From Prorocentrum cordatum (taxonomy: Eukaryota; Sar; Dinophyceae; Prorocentrales; Prorocentraceae), in assembly GCA_963575745.1 (NCBI GenBank), contig CAUYUJ010013947.1:411823-437120 (forward strand): a DNA stretch of 25,298 bases, in the 5' to 3' direction. The notes beneath the pieces were generated by a model. The model did no database searches. It saw nothing but the letters and a program-made list of their open reading frames with translations, and had not been told where the DNA came from. Within the stretch, counting starts at the first letter, position 1. Each line of letters starts with the position of its first letter. A program made the translations under genes and the position numbers. Shown in pieces: positions 7,355 through 15,399 of this stretch.

Positions 7355-7518
7355 GAAGTCGGGCACGTCCCTCTCTACAGGAGGGAAGTGCAGAAGCAGA
7401 AACAAAGACAGTACGGGGACGGTTGTGCTGCTAGGTCTGGGCCTTTGGGTGCAGAGTCATGTGGGTAGGTGTTCAATGTTTCTTCCAAGATCGGCCTGCA
7501 GGAGGACATGCCCGATCT
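7355..7518. mobile_element. family-1 TIR element, copy 3
   Basis: Left TIR gaagtcgggcacgtccc...tacaggaggga; right TIR gatcggcctgcaggaggaca, then tgcccgatct. No target duplication is evident. Confidence 0.7.
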
Positions 7519-7880
7519 AAGGCCAGAGGCAGCGCGAGTCTGCGGCAGGCTCGCGTCATTCTTGAGCAGTGGCGAGGAGCGTCCGGGCTTGCCTGCAGGC
7601 CCACGGAAGGAGTGCTTAGAGGAGTATCCTGTTGGTCTGCACGAGATGCTCTTGGAACCTTTTTGGCTGAGACTACTCCGGATTCTATAATAAAGTGGGG
7701 GGGGTCACATCTGGGGGGGGTCTGATTCGAAGTGTCTTGGAGGGTTCGGGGGGGATCTGGGCAATGGGCCGCCCTTTCATGGATGGTCTGGGGGGGTCTA
7801 CAATTTCTCGTCTGGAAGGGTTGTGACCCCCTCCCTTTTACTATGAAATCTGGAGTAATAGTATCCAGGAAGGGCAAAAA
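7519..7880. other. no gene seen; short open frame ending at 7690
   Basis: A + strand frame ends in a leucine-rich peptide (GLHEMLLEPFWLRLLRIL) before a stop at about 7688, but splice signals are lacking and the start overlaps the family-1 TIR. The phrase gagcagtggcgagg recurs at 18861-18874. I do not call a gene. Confidence 0.25.
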
Positions 7881-7884
7881 CACA

Positions 7885-7995
7885 CAGACACAATGCTCTA
7901 TGTTCTAAGGGCATCTGTTTCTGGTCTTGGAGCACTCTTCTGTTCAGAGAACATGTCGTGATAGGCCTATATAGGAATGCCGGGACGGTGGGGCC
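7885..7995. repeat. dispersed repeat shared with 19585-19695
   Basis: Shared blocks include tctttctgctctcggagcac / tgtttctggtcttggagcac, gagaacatgtcgtg / gcgagcatgacgtg, and ataggcctat..gcatgccgggacggt / ctaggcctatgggcatgctgggacggt. Both are in the same orientation. Confidence 0.6.
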
Positions 7996-8218
7996 CTGTT
8001 CAAGTCGCATCGATCCACGCCGCGGACGTTCAACGTTGAATTCCGTTGGCAACCTAGGATTGTTTGATGTTGAACGATCTGAAGTTTCGGAAGCGGCCGA
8101 TCGTTCAAGGTTGGACGATTCCCGCGGGATCACTAACCAACGCCCAGGTCGACACGACACAAATTCGCAGTACGTCACATCTTCGGGGGACCTCGTCTGT
8201 CCCCAAAGCTGGTCCCCT

Positions 8219-8335
8219 CGATGCGGTTTCGACGCGGACTCGGCGTGGATTCAGCGCGGATTCGACGTGGATTCAATGCGGATTCGACGAGTCCTACGTG
8301 GAGTCGACACGGATTCGTCGGGGATAGGGCGCGGT
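8219..8335. repeat. degenerate 12-bp tandem repeat (gcggattcgacg)
   Basis: About nine units alternating gcggattcgacg, tggattcagcgc and similar. It encodes Asp/Ser/Arg or Phe/Asp repeats in open frames that are not gene-like. Confidence 0.7.
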
Positions 8336-8489
8336 TGGACAGAGGAGGTCTCCCGAAGAGGCAACAAAAGAGAGCGGGGGGATTGGCTCCTCAGGAAAGG
8401 GACAGGCTTCTGACATCGCAGTTGTGTCACAGCTGGCGATTTTGCCTCGTCTCGGGCTCTCGGACGGCTCGGCTCGACTAACGCCGCAG

Positions 8490-8580
8490 AAGCATGGATC
8501 CAAGGCTCCCGCCGTGCAACGAGGCGGAGGGACGTCGAAGAAGAAGAAGAATAGGAAGCGGGATAAGCATAAACATAAAC
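8490..8580 (+). CDS. possible exon with Lys/Arg-rich tail
   Basis: A branch-like CTAAC (8478) and ACGCCGCAG (ends 8489) precede a segment whose frame reads a lysine/arginine/histidine-rich stretch (TSKKKKNRKRDKHKHK). Alternative frames are also open (MDPRLPPCNEAEG, and one ending in a Glu run with stop). The A-rich 3' part resembles flanks of family-2 elements at other sites, so some of it may be repeat. Confidence 0.2.
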
Positions 8581-8582
8581 GT

Positions 8583-8717
8583 TCGGAGTTCCGAGCGGAT
8601 TTCTTGCATCAGCGCCAGAACCCCATGGTGGCGCCTCCAGCCACGTCCCCGGGCGCCCTCCGCGCGCCAGGGCGGGGTTTCCGGCGCGCATCCAAGAAAT
8701 CCGCGCGGACCTCGAAA
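8583..8717. mobile_element. family-2 foldback element
   Basis: Left arm tcggagttccgagcggattt, then cttgcatcagcgcc; right arm (inverted) ccaagaaatccgcgcggacc, then tcga. Centre gcgcc..ggcgcc and the gcgcgcc block as in other copies. Confidence 0.7.
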
Positions 8718-8770
8718 CAGTGATTCCCCAAACGATGTTTGTTTTTATGGTTTCCTATCTCGTTTCGCAG

Positions 8771-8883
8771 GAACCGGGTCTGCGGGCCGCTCTAGCCGCC
8801 ATGTGGCCGCCGTCGCCGCCTCATCGCCGCCCGTCGCCGCCTTTCGCTCCCCCCACCCCCGCGCTCCAGAAAACGAGGGGGGG
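8771..8883 (+). CDS. possible Ala/Ser/Pro-rich exon
   Basis: ATCTCGTTTCGCAG (ends 8770) followed by G is a good acceptor, and GTCACT follows 8883. One frame with two leading bases reads a Ser/Ala-rich peptide with G/C-rich third positions (SRHVAAVAASSPPVAAFRS); another reads a Pro-rich one. It starts compatibly with the donor at 7116 but ends in phase 0, which does not match 11606. It is therefore not placed in the dioxygenase model. Confidence 0.25.
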
Positions 8884-8934
8884 GTCACTACGGGTTCGAA
8901 ACACCCCCCCACTCTCGCCGCTGGCAAACGACTC

Positions 8935-9715
8935 CCGGGTCCCCACCACCGTCCTCACCACCGCCCTCACCACTGTCCCCACCACCGCCGTCCCCACCAC
9001 TGTCCCCACTGCCCCCATTGCTCTCACCACTGTCCCCACCAGTGCCCCACCACTGTCGCACTGTCCCCACTGCCCCCACCACTGTCCCCACCACTGTCCC
9101 CACCACGGTCCCACTCTCCCCACTGTCCCCACGGTCTCCGTCACCGTCCCACTGTTCCCACCACTGTCCCCACTGTCCCCATCACCGTCCCACTGTTCCC
9201 ACCACTGTCCCACTGACCCAACTGTCCCAAACCACTGTGCCACTGAGCTGTCCCACTGTTCCCTCCACTGTCGCACTGTCCCACTGTGCCCACCACTGTC
9301 CCCACTGTACCACTGTCCCGTTGTCTCACCACCGTCCTCACCACCGCCCTGCCACTGTCCCCGCCACGACCGTCCCCACCACTGTCTCACTGTCCCCGCA
9401 CCACTGTCCCCACACCATTGTCCCCGCCACCACCGTCCTCACCTCCACTGTCCCCAACCACTGTCCCTCTGTCCCCACCACCACCGTCCCCACCACTGTC
9501 CCACTACCCCCACTGTCCCCACCACTGTTCCCACCATTGTCCCCACTGTCCCCATGCCCCCAACAGTATCTCACTGTCCCCACTGTCCCCACCACTGTCC
9601 CCACCACGGTCCCACTCTCCTCACCGTCCCCATTGTCCCCACCACTGTCCCAGTCCCACTGCCCCCAGTGTCCCCACCGCTGTCCCACTGTACCCACTGC
9701 CGAACCGGTAGTGAC
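8935..9715. repeat. CCCCACCACTGT minisatellite, about 780 bp
   Basis: Degenerate 9-12 bp units (ccccaccactgt, ccccactgt, ccaccgt). The + strand is G-poor and the - strand C-poor. The Thr/Val/Pro/His and Gly/Thr/Val/Trp open frames, up to 337 residues, are consequences of the repeat. Confidence 0.95.
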
Positions 9716-9724
9716 CTCCCCTCC

Positions 9725-9830
9725 TTTTCATGATGGACCAGGCGGGGGGGTTTGACCCCCCCCCTGGTTTTCGAGGGGGGGGACTGGACGGTTTGGAAAC
9801 CTCCAGTGACCCCCCCCCGGTTTTCTGACA
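9725..9830. repeat. imperfect palindrome of ggggg/ccccc blocks
   Basis: Alternating poly-G and poly-C runs (aggcggggggg / gaccccccccctggttttcg / aggggggggac / gaccccccccggttttctga) with ctggttttcg repeated. Direct repeats of 'gacccccccc-ggtttt' lie at 9761 and 9810. Confidence 0.5.
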
Positions 9831-9855
9831 GCAGCGACAGAACGCGCTCTTTTCA

Positions 9856-9859
9856 TATA

Positions 9860-9892
<33 letters not shown>
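9856..9892. repeat. AT microsatellite
   Basis: (AT)n with a few TATG/TACA interruptions; AT-rich island in otherwise GC-rich DNA. Confidence 0.9.
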
Positions 9893-10135
9893 TACACCAC
9901 ATAGTATTGGTTGCACCAGATATATTGCACCACATAGCTCACATCACGTAACCCACACCACTTATGTATGCACATGTTCTTATATGTATACACATATCCA
10001 TATTGCACCACGTATATTGCACCTCACAGATTGCACCACACATATTGCACCGCATAACTTGCACCACGTGGCTTGCACAACACAGACTGCACTACGCAGT
10101 TCGCACCACCTACAGTGTGCACCGCGCAACATGCG
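9893..10135. repeat. degenerate 16-18 bp tandem repeat (ttgcaccacatag)
   Basis: About twelve units of ttgcaccacata-, ttgcaccgcata-, ttgcacaacacag- and similar, increasingly diverged towards 10135. A cacatatccatat insert interrupts it near 9965-10005. Confidence 0.75.
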
Positions 10136-10217
10136 AGAACACTGCCTGGGGCCAGCGCTGGCTAATCTGTTCATGCCGATGTGTCTTCCTGTAGGTCTGG
10201 CCCATCAGGGAGGGAGG

Positions 10218-10441
10218 GGCTCCCGGTGCGGGCAAACTTTGTATCCACATCGGATTCGTCTTGTAGCTCCGGGCCCCCCTCCCCAGAACCCACAGGCGCA
10301 GTGGATAAGGATAACACAATCTGGCCCCTAGATGCCAGATTTCTACTCATAGCCACCACGCCTCGGCCTTTTGGCGCCCCTTCCCAGAAACTTCAAGACG
10401 CAGCGGATATGGATATAGATTTTGCCCGCACCTGGGAGGGG
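10218..10441. mobile_element. TIR element of about 220 bp with extra internal copy
   Basis: Left end ctcccggtgcgggcaaactt and right end (inverted) ctcccaggtgcgggcaaaat extend into matching -tatccacatc-g / -tatccatatc-c for about 35 bp. A third related block (ccccagaacccacaggcgca, then gtggataagg) inside repeats the sequence just before the right TIR (cccagaaacttcaagacgca, then gcggatatgg). Confidence 0.6.
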
Positions 10442-10455
10442 TGCAAGGACAAGAA

Positions 10456-10517
10456 GGAGGGGGAGGAGGAGGAGGAGGAGGAGGAGGAGGAGGAGGAGGA
10501 GGAGGAGGAGGAGGAGG
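10456..10517. repeat. GGA microsatellite
   Basis: Pure (GGA)n, followed 45 bp later by the complementary TCC tract, so the two could form a long hairpin. Confidence 0.95.
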
Positions 10518-10563
10518 CAAGGATGAGAAGGATGAGGTTGGAAGGATGAGGATGAGGAGCCTC

Positions 10564-10612
10564 ACCTCCTCCTCCTCCTCCTCCTCCTCCTCCTCCTCCT
10601 CCTCCTCCTCTC
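10564..10612. repeat. TCC microsatellite
   Basis: Pure (TCC)n. It precedes a pyrimidine-rich acceptor-like sequence ending in CCCAG at 10639. Confidence 0.95.
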
Positions 10613-10639
10613 CTTCTCATCCTTTTCGTCGGTTCCCAG

Positions 10640-10774
10640 CGGTTCGCTGGCCTCGGGAGGCCTCTCTCCGGCGGCCGCCCGTCGCCGCGAGGCGCCCCTT
10701 GGGGGGGGGCCGGGCCGTCCCGCGAACACGGCCGCGGGAGGCCAGCAGCTACGCCCCGAGCACGGGACGCCAAG
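10640..10774 (+). CDS. possible Ala/Gly/Arg-rich exon
   Basis: The TCC tract leads to TTCTCATCC...TTCCCAG (10639), and a GTTATG donor-like sequence follows 10774. One frame reads a Gly/Ala-rich, moderately charged peptide (SLASGGLSPAAARRREAP, ending LRPEHGTPR) with mostly G/C third positions. Its phase (one leading base, two trailing) does not fit between 7116 and 11606. The base after AG is C. Confidence 0.22.
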
Positions 10775-11005
10775 GTTATGTTGCTCCCATCGTACTTGAG
10801 GACCACATCCCAGAAATGATTTCGAGGAGGAGGAGGAGGAGGAGGAGGAGGAGGAGGAGGAGGAGAGAGCCGAGCCGCGGCCACGGGCGAGGGCGCCCTC
10901 TGGCGCCGCCGCGGAAGGGGGGAAGGTGGATGGGGGGGAAGACTTCTCAGAATTATGCTGCTCCCATCGTGCTTGAGGACCACATCCCAGAAATGGCTTC
11001 GAGCA
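10775..11005. repeat. direct repeat of about 45 bp, twice
   Basis: Blocks at 10777-10821 and 10952-10996 (tatgttgctcccatcgtact / tatgctgctcccatcgtgct followed by tgaggaccacatcccagaaa and atg) are about 95% alike. A GGA tract (10826-10864) lies between. Confidence 0.8.
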
Positions 11006-11149
11006 CCCAGAAAAGTGTCGGAGCAGCGTCGGGCGAGCGCCCCCCAGGGCCCGACGCGTGAAAGCCCTCGAGTTTCAGTGCTTCTCTTCTGGTGCTCGAA
11101 ATTCTTGCTGGTGATCAAGGCTACAGTAGGTTGGAACAACATGACGCCA

Positions 11150-11232
11150 AGGATCATTGGAGGAGACTGGCGAATGGATCAGGCGGCCGCCTGGCCAGTT
11201 CGCCAAGCTCCTCCAATGATGGGAGGAGGTCA
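11150..11232. repeat. 80-bp near-perfect palindrome centred on GCGGCCGC
   Basis: The left half atcattggaggagactggcg-aatgg and the right half ccagttcgccaagctcctcc-aatgat are complementary apart from a few mismatches, and they meet at aggcggccgcct. No coding role is seen. Confidence 0.8.
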
Positions 11233-11425
11233 GGAGTTCGAAGCCTCCGCCCCGGTGGGGAAGCTTCGCTTCCTGATCGCCTGTCTGTCGCCGACCGCGG
11301 CCTGCGCCCCCCACCGCCGCGCGGGAGCGCGCGGCGCTGCCACCAACGGGGGCCCGTCGGCGATCTATCGGCGATGCATCGCCGAGTCCAGGTCGGTGTG
11401 CTCCCCCTTGAGCCAGTCCACACGC
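11233..11425. other. no gene seen
   Basis: GC-rich stretch with the ggcgatgcatcgc palindrome at about 11369-11381 that is shared with 2456-2468. No exon-like segment with both splice signals. Confidence 0.35.
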
Positions 11426-11585
11426 TGCAGGAGGAAAAAACACTCCGTCACAAGTAATCGTCGATTCCCGAGAGCATGTGTGAAAAGATTGGAAGGGGTG
11501 GGGGAAGACAAAACCCAGAAAAAAATGAAAATACAGGGAATCCTCGTATTTGTGTCTATTCATTTGTGTGCCCAGGGCCCCTCCC
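11426..11585. mobile_element. family-3 element, copy 2, abutting an exon acceptor
   Basis: It contains the ordered family-3 blocks (caggaggaaaaaacac, taatcgtcgattccc, gtgggggaagacaaaaccca, tatttgtgtctattcatttg, then tgtgcccagggcccct). It ends about 20 bp before the acceptor of the 11606 exon, so the last part of that intron is element-derived. Confidence 0.65.
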
Positions 11586-11605
11586 AACGTTTCTTGCCCC
11601 TTCAG

Positions 11606-11711
11606 GCGAGCTGGTCGGTGTGGGCACGCACTGGCCCTGCCGGACGACGGCCCTGGACGCAGACACCGCGGCGAGGATCGAGGAGTGGATGCGGTCCCAC
11701 AGCCCGCAGCC
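11606..11711 (+). CDS. probable penultimate exon of the dioxygenase gene
   Basis: Acceptor TTTCTTGCCCCTTCAG precedes G at 11606. The frame reads ELVGVGTHWPCRTTALDADT, then AARIEEWMRSHSPQ, with about 33 of 35 third positions G or C. I do not recognise the domain. It starts with two bases (GC) that complete the single G left by 7116 into a Gly codon, so it can follow the dioxygenase exon directly. It ends with two bases at a GTAGCG donor. If unspliced, the frame hits TAG at 11712 minus one base, so it could alternatively be the last exon, ending in PQP and stop (11713-11715). Confidence 0.55.
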
Positions 11712-11816
11712 GTAGCGCCAGAGTGTCGAAAACAGAGACGAGACGGTCTCCACCATTCGCCCTCCGCGAATTATCTGAATTGCTCTCCTCTCGTCCTCCC
11801 CTCTTTCCGCCCCCAG
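11712..11816 (+). other. predicted 105-bp GT-AG intron
   Basis: It starts GTAGCG and ends in a classical pyrimidine run (cctctcgtcctcccctcttt, then ccgcccccag). Splicing joins CC + C into a Pro codon and keeps both flanking frames open. No repeat element is seen inside it. Confidence 0.5.
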
Positions 11817-12003
11817 CGACGACCACCACCACGTGGACGGCGGCGGCGGCGGCCACGACGACGCCAATCACGGCGGCCACGAGGATGGTGGCGGCTGCGA
11901 GGACGACGCGGAGGGGGTGTGCGGGTGGGCTTCTGGCTTCCTCGTGGCCTTGATGTGGTGCTTGATGGGGCCACGGCGACCACGACGAACACAACGATGC
12001 TGA
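11817..12003 (+). CDS. probable terminal exon: His/Asp/Gly-rich tail with hydrophobic segment
   Basis: After the strong acceptor at 11816 the frame set by the upstream exon reads a His/Asp/Gly-rich stretch (DDHHHVDGGGGGHDDANHGG, then HEDGGGCEDDAEG). A hydrophobic stretch of about 15 residues follows (WASGFLVALMWCLMG), then a basic end (PRRPRRTQRC), with TGA at 12001-12003. It could be a metal-binding tail plus a membrane anchor (inference). G/C at third positions is high until the hydrophobic end and then drops, so the true exon may stop earlier at a GTGTGC donor near 11917. The reverse strand also has an open hydrophobic frame here; the acceptor and the phase match favour +. Confidence 0.5.
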
Positions 12004-12059
12004 CCCCAGGCATCCGACGCCTTGACTTGTTCGATATTTGGGGGCCCGGAAGTCCCAGC

Positions 12060-12140
12060 ACTTTCCCCAGGGCCCGTTTTTTGGTCTTTGAGGCTTGGCA
12101 AGGGCCCCCGAGGCCGAAAGCGGCCAGAATCTTCCAGTCG
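12060..12140. repeat. partial family-7 repeat
   Basis: Contains gggcccgttttttggtcttt, then gaggcttggcaagggccccc-gaggcc, related to the family best seen at 20240-20470. Confidence 0.35.
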
Positions 12141-12220
12141 CGATTTCTGGTTAATCTCACGACGCGGGCATTTCTTGGACGACCACGCCGGCCTCCATTG
12201 CGACGACGACCATCACCACC

Positions 12221-12349
12221 ATGCCGGCGGCCGCGGCGATGGCGGCGGCGGCGGCGGCCGCAGAGGCGCAGCGCGACGCGGACGCCCCCGGCGCACCGCG
12301 CGACGCTGGCGACGCCGAGGAGGACCCGCCGCGGCCCCCTTCGGGTGCT
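12221..12349 (+). CDS. possible first coding exon of a second gene
   Basis: ATG at 12221 opens 43 codons reading an Ala-rich N-terminus (MPAAAAMAAAAAAAEAQRDA) followed by an acidic Asp/Pro/Glu-rich stretch, with about 87% G/C third positions and a GTGAAG donor in phase 0 at 12350. Unspliced, the frame ends at TAG 12383-12385 (54 residues). The opposite strand also has a coding-like frame (Ala-rich, ending in a hydrophobic Val/Met stretch) behind an 865-bp TCC tract that would make a polypyrimidine tract. The strand is therefore ambiguous. A third + frame is His/Asp-rich and resembles the tail exon at 11817. Confidence 0.3.
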
Positions 12350-12385
12350 GTGAAGGCGGCGGCGCGCTCGGCGGGAAGACCGTAG

Positions 12386-13250
12386 AAGAGGAGGAGGAGG
12401 AGGAGGAGGAGGAGGGGGAGAGGAGGAGGGGAGGAGGAGGAGGAGGAGAGGAGGGAGGAGGAGGAGAAAGAGGACAAGAGAAAGAGAAAGAGGAGGAGGA
12501 GGCGGAGGAGGAGGAGGAGGAGAGGAGGAGGAGGAGGAGGAGGGGAGGGGGGAAGGGGGATGGATGCGGAGGAGGAGGGAGGGGAGGAGGGGAGACGTGA
12601 GGAGGAGGAAGAAGAGGTGAGGAGGGAGGGAGGAGGAGGAAGAGGAGGAGGAAAAGTATGAGGAGAGTATAGGAGGAGGGAAGGAGGAGGAAGGGGAGGA
12701 TGCGAAGGAGGAGGAGGCGGGGAGGAGGAGGAGCAGCCCAGCGAGGAGGATGCGGAGGAGGAGGCGGAGGAGGAGGAGGTGAGGAATGAGGGGGAGCAGG
12801 AGGAGGAGAGAGGAGGAGGAGAAGAGAAGGAGGAGGAGAAGGAGAAGGAGGAGGAGGAGGAGGGCGAGGAGGAGGGGAAAGGAAGGATGGCGGAGGAGGA
12901 GGAGGCCGAGGAGGAGGAGGAGACGAGGAGAAGGAGGAGGAGAGGAGGGAGGAGGTGAGGAAGGAGGAGGAGAGGAGGAGGCGGAGGAGGAGGAGCAGGA
13001 GGAGGAGGAGGGGGAGGAAGGAGGAGGAGGAGGAGGGAAGGAGGGAGAGGAGCAGGAGGAGGAGGAGGAGGCGGAGGAGGAGGTGGAGGAGGAGGAGGAG
13101 GAGGAGGAAGAGGAGGAGGAGGAGGAGGAGGAGGAGGAAGCGGAGGAGGAGGAGAGGAGGAGGTGGGAGAGGAGGAGGAGGCGGAGGAGGAGGATGAGGA
13201 GGTGGAGGAGGAGGAGGAGGAAGAGGAGAAGGAGGAGGAGGAGGAGGACC
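12386..13250. repeat. GGA-rich tract, about 865 bp
   Basis: An almost uninterrupted purine strand of GGA, GGGA, GAGAA and GGC-containing units. It produces open frames of up to 499 residues of Ser/Pro/Leu on - and Glu/Arg/Gly on +; none is a gene. It is a likely triplex or G-quadruplex former. Confidence 0.95.
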
Positions 13251-13432
13251 AGTGGAAACGCAAGAGTCATTGACGATGTTAAAATTAACCCTCCCTTTAA
13301 GCTCCCTTTTCATTGGCCCCTACAACCGTTCATTCTCATTGAGGGAACTGTCTCGTTGGAAGACAACAGTTTGAAGATCCTGAAGTGCGCCAAAACATTA
13401 TTCTTGGGAATTTCAGCGCCGCATTTCGTGGC
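13246..13432. repeat. arm 1 of an inverted repeat pair (with 14873-15063)
   Basis: The reverse complement of 14873-15063 aligns here over about 185 bp, at roughly 80% by eye, including gaggaccagtg, aagagtcat-gacgatgtt, aaccctccct, gagggaact and tcgttggaagacaac, then ccaaaacatt. Both arms start next to GGA/GGATGA repeats. Both are open in the same frame, but most codon differences change the amino acid, so there is no sign of protein-level selection. Confidence 0.75.
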
Positions 13433-13840
13433 CCCATAAGGGGGCTCCACCGAAGGCCCCAGTGGCACCGCCCGCATGTGTCAGCCACCACCCAGTACAG
13501 CGCTTCGTGGCCCCATAGGGAGCTCCACCGAAGGCCCCAGTGACACCGCCCGCATGCGTCCCCCCCTCCCGTGGCCCCATAGGGAGCTCCACCGAAGGCC
13601 TCAGTGGCACCGCCCGCATGCGTCGGCCACCACCTAATACAGCGTTTCGTGGCCCTGTAGGGAGCTACAGAAAGACCCCAGATGCACCGCCGGCATGCGT
13701 TTCCCCCAACCAGTACAGCGTTGCGTGGCCTCTCATCGCGAGCTCCAGCGAGTGGCACCGCCCGCATGCGTCAGCCACACCCAGTACAGCGCTTCGTGGC
13801 TCATAGGGAGCCCCACCGGGAGCCCCACCGAAGGCCAACA
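13427..13840. repeat. satellite array A, about 6 units of 64-79 bp
   Basis: Units begin near 13427, 13506, 13570, 13648, 13724 and 13795 with cgtggccccatagggagctc, then caccgaaggccc-agtg, and continue with ca-ccgcccgcatgcgtcagc, then cacc-agtacagcgctt. The array grades into single diverged pieces at its 3' end. Confidence 0.9.
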
Positions 13841-14872
13841 AATGGCGAGTGAATACTTTGCGTCGCGCCTAGGCGGGAACGCCACATTCAGGCGACATCT
13901 GCGTGGGGCCGAAGCGATACCCACAGTTTCGCCTGCTCGCTCGTCGATGAAACATGTGCGTCGCCCCCTAGCGCGATCAAAACGCAGTAGAAACTGGAAC
14001 ATTTACAATACCAGGGGCGGACAATTTTTGAATCCCAGGACTTTTGGACGGTCCGGGACGACGTCGGGGTGGTGTACATTTGTTTCCCCGTATACCTTGG
14101 AAAGCAGCGAAAGATGTATGCACGACGGTCCCGTAAACAGCAGGACCCGTTTTCTGGGTCAAATTTCAGTGCAGGGCTGGACAAAAAACGTCGGTGCATA
14201 CAGTTCGGTTCTCTACCAGGAACTGCTGAATGAACTCAATTATCCTTGCCCCGCCTTCCACACCTGACGTTTGTCAATCCACCCGCCGTCGGCCTTCGTC
14301 CCTGCATACTCCTTCCTCCCTGCTCTCCGATCGTTCATCCTCTCTCCATGGCCACCCCACGTCATCCTACTCGGCACCCTGCTACTTCCTCGTCCGCCTC
14401 CTCCTCCTTGTCCTCCTCCTGCTCCTCCTCCATTGTTTTCCTTATACATAACTATCTCCCTGTCGCACCCCGGGGCCAGTTTCTAGGGCGGGCCGGATGT
14501 TTCGCCTGAAACTGCCTTACCATTTCTGACCCTGAAGCTTACCGCATTTTTACACATGGAGGGCGGGCCGTTTTCAAAGTGCGCGCATTCGCCTTAGCGC
14601 CGCGCGCGTTCGTTTTTTTTGGTTGCAGAACCTTTTCAGATTAGGGCGGTTCGTTTTCAAACAATTGCTTTCGCTTTCGCTTTCGCGTCCCGCACAGTCG
14701 TTTTTTCATATCCGCAAACGTTCCACGGATTCCCATGACCGGCGTACCAGAAATTGCGCTTTAGAAGGACTCAGGATCATGAAAGTGCAGCAGTTACGTT
14801 GGTTCACGGTGATGAAGTCCCAGGAATGGCGTTCTGGCACGATTCAGGATCGTTAAGGCGCAACGGTCAGGT
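13841..14872. other. no gene seen; small repeats only
   Basis: Composition is close to even and no exon-like codon bias is visible. A TCC tract lies at 14396-14432. The phrases gggcgggccgttttcaaag (14562) and gggcggttcgttttcaaac (14643) are a diverged pair. A (ctttcg)3 hexamer run lies at about 14668-14686. Confidence 0.4.
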
Positions 14873-15063
14873 TCATCCGTGGCGTTGAAATCTCGAGGAC
14901 AATGTTTTGGCATGCGTCAGGGTCTTCAAACGGTTGTCTTCCAACGAGGTAGTTCCCTCAGCGGAAATTAACCGTTGCAGGGGCCTATGAAGAGGGAGCT
15001 TGGAGGGAGGGTTGATTCCAACATCGCTGATGACTCTTGGGTTTACACTGGTCCTCCTCATCC
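14873..15063. repeat. arm 2 of the inverted repeat pair (with 13246-13432)
   Basis: Oriented opposite to arm 1 and about 1.4 kb away. A short cctcctcatcctcctcatcc run at its outer end corresponds to the GGA tract beside arm 1. Confidence 0.75.
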
Positions 15064-15393
15064 TCCTCATCCTCATATTCGTCGTGGGGAGACGATCGCC
15101 CTCGACGCCCCAAGTGCCTTGAGAGGTGAAGCCATCGCCCCTTGGAGGCCGAGGCGCCAATGTTTAACCGAAGGCCTGGGATAGTCGAGTCTACTCCCCC
15201 CTTTCCACCTGAGAGTTGAGTCGCCCAGGCCACGACATCATTGGTCGGGGCAGAGGGCGGCGAAGCCGAAGGTCGTCATCGATGGGGAAAGTACGAATTG
15301 AACTTGCCATCCTCCTATCTTGAGTAGCAACGCTGCCACGAACGTTTCGAGCCGCCAGGCTCCCCCGTGAAAACAGACGCACGAGGGAATCCT
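15064..15393. other. no gene seen
   Basis: Mixed-composition sequence with no recognisable repeat, exon or RNA gene. Confidence 0.35.
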
Positions 15394-15399
15394 ACTCCT

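Noticed and set aside
8720-9755. Forward and reverse open frames of 245-337 residues (Thr/Val/Pro/His or Gly/Asp/Thr/Val)
   Set aside because: Produced by the CCCCACCACTGT minisatellite, which has no stop in most frames.
10777-10996. Repeated peptide APIVLEDHIPEM as a conserved domain
   Set aside because: It is one 45-bp direct duplication; the identity is at the DNA level and no flanking domain is present.
11771-13313. Reverse-strand open frames of 499, 368 and 366 residues, Ser/Pro/Leu-rich
   Set aside because: They are translations of the GGA/TCC tract in different registers; amino-acid content follows the triplet. Only the short non-repeat end (12157-12380) has any coding look.
13246-15160. 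A conserved open frame in both arms of the inverted pair (peptide with INPP, SLEDN and AKT)
   Set aside because: Comparing codons between arms, changed codons are mostly amino-acid changing with few synonymous ones, so there is no sign of selection on a protein.
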